A stretch of 16,042 nucleotides of DNA from assembly GCA_002430925.1 (NCBI GenBank), contig DJDD01000116.1, positions 1-16,042 on the forward strand, written 5' to 3'. Below the pieces are notes generated by a model. It made no database searches, was not told the origin of the DNA, and saw nothing but the letters and a program-made list of their open reading frames with translations. How positions within the stretch are numbered: position 1 is the first letter of the stretch; every line of letters starts with the position of its first letter. This DNA comes from Flavobacteriales bacterium UBA5933 (GTDB taxonomy: Bacteria; Bacteroidota; Bacteroidia; Flavobacteriales; Weeksellaceae). This document shows, piece after piece, positions 7,943 to 14,401 of this stretch. The translations under genes were made by a program, and so were the position numbers.

Positions 7943-9747
7943 TGACAACAACAAGAGTTATAAATAGCTTTTTATTGTTTGCACTAACATCAATAACGAC
8001 GTTAGCACAACAAATTTCTTTTAAATCTGAGGCGGATAGAAATCAAGTCAGTTTAGGAGAAGCATTTAGTGTGGGCTTTTTTATCGAATCTAATACAGAT
8101 AGTTATTCTATAGATCGCCCAATGAAATATCCAGACCACAAAGGTTTGCAAGTAGTTGGAGAACAACGTTCGCAAAATATTTCTTATGTGAACGGAAAAG
8201 GAGTTATAGAAGATGGAATTATTTTATCTTTTGTAGCTGAAAAAGAAGGTAAATATCAAATTGGAGCAGCCAAAATTGTTATCAATGGGAAAACATATGC
8301 ATCTAAGCCAATAAATGTTACTGTAAAAGAAGCAGGAATGGCACATTCTAACTTCAGAAGAAGTGGAGTAAATCAGCAGCCTGTATTTTTAGAAAGTAAA
8401 GTTTCTAAAACAAATCCTTATGTAAACGAACAAGTAGGTTTATCTGTAAAATTATATGCTAAAGATTTATCTTACCTTAATCGTAAACAAAATTTTAGAC
8501 AAGGGAATTTAGATGGACTTAGCCCAAAAATTGTAAAAAGTTCTCCTGAAAATATAAAGCAAGAAATTGTCGCTGGGAAACAATATTTTTCGGAAGAAAT
8601 TGCTCGTTATTATGTATTTCCTCAGAAACCAGGTAAAATAGAAATTGATCCTTTTTCTGTCGATGTTATTTTACCTTCAACTTATGGAATAGAGCCTGTA
8701 GAAGTTCGTAGTAATTCAGTTACTATTACAGCTAAGGCTTTACCTGAAGAAGGAAAGCCAAAAAACTTTAATGGAGCAGTTGGTCAATTTAAACTAAATA
8801 CATCTGTTGATAAAAAAGAATTATCAACCAATGAAAGTGTAAATTATGATGTTGAAGTTGTAGGTTCAGGAAATTTTAATTCAATTAATTTACCTGAAGT
8901 AAAAACACCTAAAGAAATCGAAAAATTTTCCCCTAAAAAACGTGATGCTTTTAAAACGTATGATGAGGGAATGAAAGGTAAAGTAGCTGAGCAAACTGTT
9001 TTAGTTCCTAATAGTGAAGGTTCTTATACCATTTCTCCAGTTGAGTTTAGTTATTTTGATCCTGTAAAAGAACAATATGTAACTTTAAAATCAGATTCGG
9101 TTAATTTAAAAGTAAATCAGTCAGAAGATTCAGAAAATAGTAAATCAACAGAAATAGCTAAAACTTCAGGTAATTCTTCTTCTTTTTCTGATATGATAGA
9201 AAATGTAAACGATAATAAACAATGGTTATTATTTACAGGAAGTCTTGTTTCAATTGTAGCATTAGGTTTCTTCTTCTTTAGAAAGAAAAAGAAATCAGGT
9301 GAAATAAATAATGATGTTGAAGAAGAAATTATAAAACCAATTAATGAAAGCTTAGATCATTCTACAAATGATAAATTTAAACCTCAAAAACAAAAATTTG
9401 TAATTGTAGAAAAATCTGAGATTAGTGATGATTTAATTATTCAAGATTTAGAAGAATTGGAACAAAAAATCAATACTGATGATCCAAAAGAATTTTACAA
9501 GTTGCAAGAAAAGATTTTATCTAATGTAGCAATGAAAAAAACAAATACAGATTTGGCTCATTTTTCAGAAGATTTAATCACAAATAAATTAACCAATACA
9601 GCTATTGATACAGAAATTATATCACAATGGAAATTGTTGTTCAGTAATGCACAAAAAGCAAAATATGCGTTTGGTGGATTAAACCAAGATTTGGAAGATG
9701 TTTACCAAGAAACTGTTCTTATTGTAGAAGAGTTAATGAGTAAGTAA
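7942..9747 (+). CDS. batD: BatD, exported multi-domain protein with one membrane helix
   Basis: A 601-residue protein. A signal peptide (about 1-22, cleavage near TLA/QQ) precedes about 400 exported residues with repeated beta-sandwich modules typical of BatD (each opening like VSLGEAFSVGF, VNEQVGLSVKL or LSTNESVNYDV). One transmembrane helix (about 428-447, ending FFFFRKKKK) leads to a cytoplasmic helical tail of about 150 residues. BatD is the largest exported part of the Bat system and probably binds the periplasmic side of BatA/BatB/BatC. I chose the ATG at 7942, which overlaps the batC stop as TAATG. A TTG at 7936 would add only two residues. It is the last gene of the operon. No BatE follows. 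Confidence 0.9.
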   Translation: MTTTRVINSFLLFALTSITTLAQQISFKSEADRNQVSLGEAFSVGFFIESNTDSYSIDRPMKYPDHKGLQVVGEQRSQNISYVNGKGVIEDGIILSFVAEKEGKYQIGAAKIVINGKTYASKPINVTVKEAGMAHSNFRRSGVNQQPVFLESKVSKTNPYVNEQVGLSVKLYAKDLSYLNRKQNFRQGNLDGLSPKIVKSSPENIKQEIVAGKQYFSEEIARYYVFPQKPGKIEIDPFSVDVILPSTYGIEPVEVRSNSVTITAKALPEEGKPKNFNGAVGQFKLNTSVDKKELSTNESVNYDVEVVGSGNFNSINLPEVKTPKEIEKFSPKKRDAFKTYDEGMKGKVAEQTVLVPNSEGSYTISPVEFSYFDPVKEQYVTLKSDSVNLKVNQSEDSENSKSTEIAKTSGNSSSFSDMIENVNDNKQWLLFTGSLVSIVALGFFFFRKKKKSGEINNDVEEEIIKPINESLDHSTNDKFKPQKQKFVIVEKSEISDDLIIQDLEELEQKINTDDPKEFYKLQEKILSNVAMKKTNTDLAHFSEDLITNKLTNTAIDTEIISQWKLLFSNAQKAKYAFGGLNQDLEDVYQETVLIVEELMSK

Positions 9748-9768
9748 TATTAAATTTTTTAAATATAG

Positions 9769-9812
9769 AAAAGGGATGAATTCTTATATAGGATTTGTCC
9801 CTTTTTATTTTC
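9769..9812 (+). terminator. Terminator of the Bat operon
   Basis: AAAAGGGA (9769-9776) pairs with TCCCTTTT (9798-9805) around a 21-nt loop and is followed by TTATTTT. It lies 22 nt after the batD stop codon. The position and the T-rich tail support an intrinsic terminator. Confidence 0.7.
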
Positions 9813-10011
9813 TTACAATTCATCCATCAATTTTTACAGTTCGGTAATGTTTACTTTTTACTGCTAATTAATTATATGAAATTTGATTCAACAATTATAA
9901 ATTACTTTTAATGAAAAGGATATATAATACAAATTGAATTATTTTTTGTTCAATCAATTAAAAAAATCTTTAGTTTTATTATCTATCATTTTCATGTTTA
10001 TACGTTATAGA
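9813..10011 (+). other. Intergenic region between Bat operon and histidine kinase
   Basis: About 200 nt of AT-rich sequence between the Bat terminator and repeat copy C. I see no ORF, RNA gene or clear promoter. The kinase promoter is more likely in the 100 nt between copy C and the ATG at 10200. Confidence 0.4.
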
Positions 10012-10092
10012 ATCGCGTTAGGGATTGCAGTGAAAATCCTTTTTCTTTAGAAAAAGATTGCAACGAAAAGCCCGCCCGAAGGGAACGCCAAA
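10012..10092 (+). repeat. Flavobacterial intergenic hairpin repeat, copy C
   Basis: The order is a GCGTTAGGGATTGCAGTG flank, then a hairpin AATCcTTTTTCT/AGAAAAAGATT with a 2-nt loop and one bulged C, then GCAACGAAAAGC, a CCCGAAGGG mini-hairpin and ACGCC. It is the same layout as copy B with a much shorter central stem. It is nearly identical to the reverse complement of copy D (12730-12808), so C and D form one subtype and A and B another. Confidence 0.75.
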
Positions 10093-10199
10093 ATTGAATT
10101 AAAAATAATAATAATGATTAAAAACTTACACTATGATTTCTTTTTTTGCTCAATTCATCAACGAAGTCGTTTATTGGTTAATTAATTTAATTGCATAAT

Positions 10200-11744
10200 A
10201 TGAAAAAGAATAACAAAATATATTTAGTTGTATTTTCAATACTATTCACATTAGTCGTATTTAGACTTAAGTTTTCAGAGTTTGAATCAAGTATGAAAAT
10301 TATTTTAGATTCATCTAATCACTTGAGCTATAAATCTGGTGAAATAGTAGGATATCTATCAAAATATGTTATTCTAGGTTTAATTATCTATAAATTGATA
10401 GAGGGAATTATATTGTTGAATAAAAAAAGAATTGTAAGGAATAGTATAATTCTCGTGCTTGGAAATTTGCTTTTGTATGCAATTTTATTCTTCCTTTCTC
10501 CAAACTTACCAAGTTCAGCATTTTTTAATTCTAATGCAATTATCTATTTCTTGGGATATTCTATATTTAGTTTGTGTGCAAGTTTTATAAATGGAGGAAT
10601 TTTTAATCAGTTCAGACAGAAATATAAAGCAGAAGATAAACCTAAAACCATCATTTGGAAATATTTTTTACAATCATTGGTTTATACGCAGTTTTTATAT
10701 TTTGTTTTTATAAACTTTGTAAATCCATTTCTTAGCAAACCAATATTTTACAAAGGAATTGCTAACTATGTTCTTGTAGGAGTTATAACAATTATATTTC
10801 TTGGAATTTTCTATTTTTTAGAAAAGAAAAGAAATAATCTCGAAAAAGAAATTATAAAAGAGGCTGTGAAAGCAGAATCTGCAACAGCACAGTTCGAGAC
10901 ACTAAAAAATCAATTAGACCCACATTTTTTGTTCAATAGCCTAAATGTTTTAACGGGACTGATAGAAGAAAATCCAGACAAAGCAATAGATTTTACAACA
11001 TCGTTATCTAAGATTTATCGTTATGTATTAGAACAAAAAAGTAAGGAATTAATTCCTGTACAAGAAGAAATAAATTTTGCGAAAACATACATTAGTTTAC
11101 TAAAACTGAGATTCGAGAACAGTATCGATTTTCAGTTAGAAACAGAAACGTTTACCGATCAAGAATTTATAGTACCGCTTTCTCTCCAAATATTATTAGA
11201 GAATGTGATAAAACATAACTCGGCATCGGAGCAAAAACCACTGAAAATTAGAATTTACCAAGAAGAACGAAATTTAGTTATAGAAAATTCACTTCAACGC
11301 AAAGACTCTTTTAAAGATTCGACAGGAGTTGGGCTAAAAAATATTATAAACCGATACCAATTAATTTCGAATAGAGAAGTAGAAATTAATCATAATGATG
11401 CATTATTCATCGTAAAATTACCAATATTAACACAAAAAATAATTGATATGAAAACTCAATTTCAACAAGAAGAAAAAGAATACTTCATTGCTTTTGAAAG
11501 AGCCAAAGAACTAAAAAAATATTATACACATTTGGGTATTTATATTGTCTTTAATCTGTTCTTTTTTATTCTGAACTACGTAACAGCAAAAGGACATTGG
11601 TGGTTCTATTGGCCAATGTTGGGTTGGGGGCTTGGTATTGCATTACATACAGTAAAAGTATTTGGATTGGGTAAAGGTTGGGAAGAACGAAAAGCACAAC
11701 AAATTCTAGAAAAGCACAATCAGCAGACAAAGAAATGGGAGTAA
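10200..11744 (+). CDS. LytS/YehU-type sensor histidine kinase with fused C-terminal 2TM domain
   Basis: A 514-residue kinase. About six membrane helices (roughly 7-22, 51-73, 81-100, 112-132, 152-177, 187-207) are followed by a His_kinase domain with the phospho-acceptor motif LDPHFLFNSL (H242). A HATPase domain follows with an N box at LLENVIKHN (332-340) and a G box at TGVGLKNI (375-382). Residues 417-514 are an extra 2TM domain, with two helices around WWFYWPMLGWG. Such kinases phosphorylate LytTR regulators, and one is encoded 1.2 kb downstream. The ligand is unknown. Start: ATG at 10200. A TTG at 10191 would add three residues. Oddity: M417 (ATG at 11448) lies exactly where the free-standing 2TM gene starts, and 25 nt upstream of it also match that gene's leader, so this looks like a fusion made by duplication or stop-codon loss. 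Confidence 0.9.
   Translation: MKKNNKIYLVVFSILFTLVVFRLKFSEFESSMKIILDSSNHLSYKSGEIVGYLSKYVILGLIIYKLIEGIILLNKKRIVRNSIILVLGNLLLYAILFFLSPNLPSSAFFNSNAIIYFLGYSIFSLCASFINGGIFNQFRQKYKAEDKPKTIIWKYFLQSLVYTQFLYFVFINFVNPFLSKPIFYKGIANYVLVGVITIIFLGIFYFLEKKRNNLEKEIIKEAVKAESATAQFETLKNQLDPHFLFNSLNVLTGLIEENPDKAIDFTTSLSKIYRYVLEQKSKELIPVQEEINFAKTYISLLKLRFENSIDFQLETETFTDQEFIVPLSLQILLENVIKHNSASEQKPLKIRIYQEERNLVIENSLQRKDSFKDSTGVGLKNIINRYQLISNREVEINHNDALFIVKLPILTQKIIDMKTQFQQEEKEYFIAFERAKELKKYYTHLGIYIVFNLFFFILNYVTAKGHWWFYWPMLGWGLGIALHTVKVFGLGKGWEERKAQQILEKHNQQTKKWE
11423..11744 (+). repeat. Tandem duplication unit 1 (2TM domain inside the kinase gene)
   Basis: This 322-nt unit has 25 nt starting AATATTAACAC before the ATG at 11448, then 297 nt coding 98 residues to the stop. 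Unit 2 (11768-12089) has the same lengths with no net indel. The leaders differ at 2 of 25 positions, and the proteins are identical at 85 of 98. Confidence 0.85.
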
Positions 11745-11767
11745 AATCATTTTTAGAATAAACAATA

Positions 11768-12089
11768 AATATTAACACAAAAATTATTTGATATGAAAAC
11801 ACAATTCAACCAAGAAGAAAAAGAATATTATATCGCTTTTGAAAGAGCCAAAGAACTAAAAAAATATTACACACATTTGGGTATTTATATTGTCTTTAGT
11901 CTGTTTTTTTTCATTCTGAACTATGTAACAGACAAAGCAGATTGGTGGTTCTATTGGCCAATGTTAGGTTGGGGACTTGCAATAGGGTTTAAGACCGTAA
12001 AAGTATTTGGATATGGCAAAGGTTGGGAAGAACGAAAAGCACAACAGATTCTAGAAAAGTATAATCAGCAAACTAAAAAGTGGGATTAA
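11768..12089 (+). repeat. Tandem duplication unit 2 (free-standing 2TM gene plus leader)
   Basis: Direct repeat of 11423-11744, lying 23 nt after it. The intergenic leader of this gene (AATATTAACAC... to TTTGAT) corresponds to kinase coding sequence in unit 1 (residues ILTQKIID region). The spacer is therefore either a relic of a kinase 3' end or the source of the fused tail. Confidence 0.85.
11793..12089 (+). CDS. 2TM domain-containing membrane protein
   Basis: A 98-residue protein made of one 2TM domain. A polar N-terminal helix (QEEKEYYIAFERAKELKKYY) precedes membrane helix 1 (about 28-45, ending FFFILNYVT), the WWFYWPMLGWG loop with helix 2, and a basic amphipathic C-terminal helix (ERKAQQILEKYNQQTKKW). 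It is 85/98 identical to the kinase C terminus. 2TM proteins are typically found next to or fused to LytS-type kinases in flavobacteria. A role in kinase dimerisation, localisation or signal input is an inference. The main differences from the kinase copy cluster in the inter-helix loop (DKAD for AKGH) and in the second helix (AIGFKT for GIALHT), which may separate their functions. The ATG at 11793 has no Shine-Dalgarno. Confidence 0.87.
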   Translation: MKTQFNQEEKEYYIAFERAKELKKYYTHLGIYIVFSLFFFILNYVTDKADWWFYWPMLGWGLAIGFKTVKVFGYGKGWEERKAQQILEKYNQQTKKWD

Positions 12090-12154
12090 TCTTTTTTTAT
12101 TGTAACCCCAAAAAATCTATAAACGATTACGATAAAACCTAAAAAAGATTTGAT

Positions 12155-12712
12155 ATGAAAACACAACTCAGTCAAGAAGAAAAAAAATATATTCTAACCT
12201 TAGAAAGGTCCAAAGAACTAAAAAAATATTATACAAGTTTATGCATTTATATAACATTCAGTTTGTTCTTTTTCATACTAAACTGCATAACATATAAAGG
12301 AAAATGGTGGTTCCATTGGCCTATGTTAATTTGGGGGCTTATAGTTATTTTACATACTATAATGGTTTTTGTTTTCAATAAAGATTGGGAAAAGTCAAGA
12401 GCAGATGATATATATATTATTGATAGTAAAATAAATCAAGAAAATGAATATTACATTGCTTTAAAAAGAGTAAAAGAATTAAAAAATTATTACACAAATC
12501 TAATCGCTTATCCTATCTTTATTTTATTCCTTTTTATATTAAACTATAAAACCAGTTATGGACATTGGTGGTTCTATTGGCCAATGTTAGGATGGGGATT
12601 TGCAATAGTTTTACATACAATGAGGGTTTTTGCCCTAGGAAAAGAATGGGAAGAGAAAAAAGCACAACAAATTTTAGAAAAAAATAGGCAACAAACTAAG
12701 AAATGGGATTAA
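12155..12712 (+). CDS. Double-2TM membrane protein (internal duplication)
   Basis: A 185-residue protein with two 2TM domains in tandem. The first half starts MKTQLSQEEKKYI and carries WWFHWPMLIWG. The second half, from about residue 92, carries WWFYWPMLGWG and the standard C-terminal helix (KAQQILEK then QQTKKW). The linker (about 80-95) replaces the first domain's C-terminal helix with a degenerate DDIYIIDSKINQE segment, as expected if two genes fused. The first half has diverged most: the loop contains KWWFHW and the usual second Gly is Ile. The second half stays close to the kinase tail. Four membrane helices are predicted. It lies 65 nt after the previous 2TM gene and shares its TTTGATATGAAAAC start context. 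Function unknown beyond the link with the kinase. Confidence 0.85.
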   Translation: MKTQLSQEEKKYILTLERSKELKKYYTSLCIYITFSLFFFILNCITYKGKWWFHWPMLIWGLIVILHTIMVFVFNKDWEKSRADDIYIIDSKINQENEYYIALKRVKELKNYYTNLIAYPIFILFLFILNYKTSYGHWWFYWPMLGWGFAIVLHTMRVFALGKEWEEKKAQQILEKNRQQTKKWD

Positions 12713-12729
12713 TGTATAATTTGTTTTTA

Positions 12730-12808
12730 TGGGTGTTCCCTTCGGTCGGGCTTTCTGTTACAATCTTTTTCTAAGGAAAAAGGATTTCCTCTACAATCCC
12801 TAACGCAG
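12730..12808 (-). repeat. Flavobacterial intergenic hairpin repeat, copy D
   Basis: Its reverse complement reads GCGTTAGGGATTGTAGAGG, a hairpin with arms CTTTTTCCTTAG/AAAAAG, then GTAACAGAAAGCCCGACCGAAGGGAAC. This is nearly the same as copy C but inverted. It separates the 2TM genes from the response regulator, and C and D together bracket the kinase/2TM genes as an inverted pair. Confidence 0.75.
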
Positions 12809-12937
12809 TGTTTCGACGATCTCAACATGACATGAATAATCAATGTACTTTTAGGATTTAGAAATAGTATCTAAATGTCATTCTGAGCCTGTCGAAGAAT
12901 AATTACATATAAAAGTGTTTCGATGAGCTCAGTATAA
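12809..12937. repeat. TTCGA-type inverted repeat with a third half-site
   Basis: The left arm at 12809-12832 (GTGTTTCGACGATCTCAACA, then TGACA) is an imperfect inverted copy of the right arm at 12875-12898 (TGTCATTCTGAGCCTGTCGA, then AGA). A third, direct copy of the left arm lies at 12915-12937 (GTGTTTCGATGAGCTCAGTA). Its core TTCGACarGCTCAg is richer in GC than its surroundings. From memory, similar TCGA/CTCAG repeats are scattered through many Bacteroidota genomes. It lies just upstream of the response-regulator gene. Confidence 0.6.
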
Positions 12938-12957
12938 GATAAATAATTAGCACAACA

Positions 12958-13713
12958 ATGAAAATAATAATTATAGAAGACGAAAAACCAGCAGCCCGAT
13001 TATTAAAAAGGCGAGTAGAAAAATTGGGTTACGAAATCACAGAAATGCTCCATTCGGTAGAAGAAAGTGTTTTCTGGCTAGAAAGTAATCCACATCCAGA
13101 TTTAATTTTTATGGATATACAATTGTCCGACGGTTTATCTTTTGAAATAGTTGACCAAGTAGAATTATCGTCTGCTATTATTTTCACAACAGCTTATGAC
13201 GAATATGTGTTAAAAGCATTTAAACTAAATTCCATTGATTATTTACTAAAACCAGTTGATGAAGAAGAATTAAAATTTGCACTTTCTAAATTCGAGAAAC
13301 AACAACAATCGGCTTCTACTTTGGATATTCTAGAAATTAAAAAATTATTTACGACAACACAAACCGAAAAGAAATACAAAGAACGGTTTTCTATAAAAAT
13401 AGGAACATCTATAAAAATAGTAGAAACAGAAAATATAGAATGTTTTTTTAGCGAAAACAAAGCTTCTTTTATCCATACGAAAGAAAATAAAAACTATTTG
13501 GTCGATTTTTCTTTAGATAAATTAGAAGAACAAGTAGATCCAAAGAAATTTTTTAGGATAAATCGTAGCCAAATTATCCGAATAGATTGTATAAAAGAAA
13601 TTACAGTTTATAGCAATTCTCGCTTAAAAATAAGGCTTTCTACATTCGACGATTTAGAGATGATAGTAAGCAGAGAAAAAGTAGCCGATTTTAAGAATTG
13701 GTTGGAGCAATAG
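12958..13713 (+). CDS. LytTR-family response regulator
   Basis: A 251-residue two-domain regulator. The receiver domain (1-120) has the acidic pair E7/D8, phospho-acceptor D53 (FMDIQLSDG), T77/T78 and K98 (LLKPV). The C-terminal LytTR DNA-binding domain (about 145-250) contains FFRINRSQII and a terminal SREKVADFKNWLEQ. LytTR regulators bind direct repeats in promoters and normally pair with LytS-type kinases such as the one at 10200. The 2TM genes and repeat copy D lie between them. The ATG at 12958 follows an AT-rich leader. The last about 45 bp of the gene and its terminator are duplicated at 15316-15419 in the Rhs locus. Confidence 0.92.
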   Translation: MKIIIIEDEKPAARLLKRRVEKLGYEITEMLHSVEESVFWLESNPHPDLIFMDIQLSDGLSFEIVDQVELSSAIIFTTAYDEYVLKAFKLNSIDYLLKPVDEEELKFALSKFEKQQQSASTLDILEIKKLFTTTQTEKKYKERFSIKIGTSIKIVETENIECFFSENKASFIHTKENKNYLVDFSLDKLEEQVDPKKFFRINRSQIIRIDCIKEITVYSNSRLKIRLSTFDDLEMIVSREKVADFKNWLEQ

Positions 13714-13771
13714 TTTTTTTTATACATAGCAACTTTATAAAATAACCAAAGGCAAACGTTTGTTTGCCTTT
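13669..13771 (+). repeat. Direct repeat 1: response-regulator 3' end plus terminator
   Basis: This segment covers the last 14 codons, the stop and the terminator of the response-regulator gene. It matches 15316-15419 with one extra base and only a handful of substitutions. It lies 45 nt from the 3' end of the putative immunity gene on the opposite strand. Confidence 0.9.
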
Positions 13772-13780
13772 GGTGTTATT
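13745..13780 (+). terminator. Terminator of the response-regulator gene
   Basis: A perfect 13-bp stem, ACCAAAGGCAAAC (13745-13757) with GTTTGCCTTTGGT (13762-13774), around a GTTT loop. It is followed on the plus strand by GTTATTGTTG and on the minus strand by TATTTTAT, so it probably works in both directions between converging genes. Confidence 0.8.
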
Positions 13781-13784
13781 GTTG

Positions 13785-13806
13785 ATTTTAGTTTCTGAAC
13801 TAAAAT
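13785..13806 (-). terminator. Second hairpin after the putative immunity gene
   Basis: A perfect 9-bp stem, ATTTTAGTT (13785-13793) with AACTAAAAT (13798-13806), around a 4-nt loop, 10 nt past the stop of the minus-strand gene. It is AT-rich and so weak alone. With the adjacent stem it forms a convergent terminator block. It is absent from the second copy of the repeat. Confidence 0.45.
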
Positions 13807-13816
13807 ATTATATAAT

Positions 13817-14401
13817 CTAGCTATTAATAATAAATTTGAGGTTGCTAAATTGATTTATTTTTGAAATTTCATCTTTTTGAAATTGATTTACAATTTCAAT
13901 TTTATTAATTTTTTCTATAACAAACTCTTCTCCTAGCTCACCTTCTAAAGCGATTATTGCAGCATCATAAAAAACTTTCTTAATTATTTTTTCATTATTA
14001 TTAAAATTTATGACAATATCATACACTCCATCAGGATATTTAAATAATAAGAATTCCCACTCTTTAGCATCAAAAAATAATTTATTACCGTTTATTTCCA
14101 AATTAAAAATAAGATTCCATTTTTTAGGTGGTCTAGAAGATAAAAAATACCAGTTTTTAATTTTTGGAGAAATATTTATAATATACTTGCATTCATCAAG
14201 TAGCTCATAACTACCATTCGGAGAAATAACTAAAAAATTATCTTTTTTTTCATCATCATAACCTATTTCCCAAGAAAAATTTCCTAATTCTTGAATTTTT
14301 TCATCAATATTATCAACTAAAATATTGGTTATTAATTCAGGTTTTAAAAAATGTTCATTAACAAGAAACCAATCCCAAAATTTATTGATTTTATTGTCCA
14401 T
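13817..14401 (-). CDS. Putative immunity protein for the orphan Rhs toxin
   Basis: A 194-residue, acidic and very AT-rich soluble protein with no signal peptide. Features are an N-terminal FWDWF motif, a central segment PKIKNWYFLSSRPPK followed by a beta-rich FNLEINGNKLFFDAKEW, and a C-terminal helical part. The FWxWF and PK.xNW.F motifs recall a family of small cytoplasmic proteins often found beside polymorphic toxins, but I cannot name the family with certainty. The ATG at 14401 lies inside the last codons of the toxin (11-nt overlap), the classic toxin-immunity arrangement. A longer reading from 14443 would run deep into toxin coding sequence and is unlikely. The immunity role is inferred from position. 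The gene ends close to the converging response-regulator terminator. Confidence 0.72.
   Translation of the reverse strand: MDNKINKFWDWFLVNEHFLKPELITNILVDNIDEKIQELGNFSWEIGYDDEKKDNFLVISPNGSYELLDECKYIINISPKIKNWYFLSSRPPKKWNLIFNLEINGNKLFFDAKEWEFLLFKYPDGVYDIVINFNNNEKIIKKVFYDAAIIALEGELGEEFVIEKINKIEIVNQFQKDEISKINQFSNLKFIINS

Noticed and set aside
10191..10199. TTG start for the histidine kinase
   Set aside because: The ATG at 10200 is three codons downstream, and the Lys-rich KKNNK sequence is a normal N terminus before the first membrane helix.
11566..11802. 78-codon minus-strand ORF across the 2TM genes
   Set aside because: It lies on the reverse of the conserved 2TM coding sequence and its spacer, with no family features.
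1..12808. CRISPR array from the repeated elements
   Set aside because: The four copies are kilobases apart, in both orientations, with hairpin interiors and no regular spacers or cas genes.
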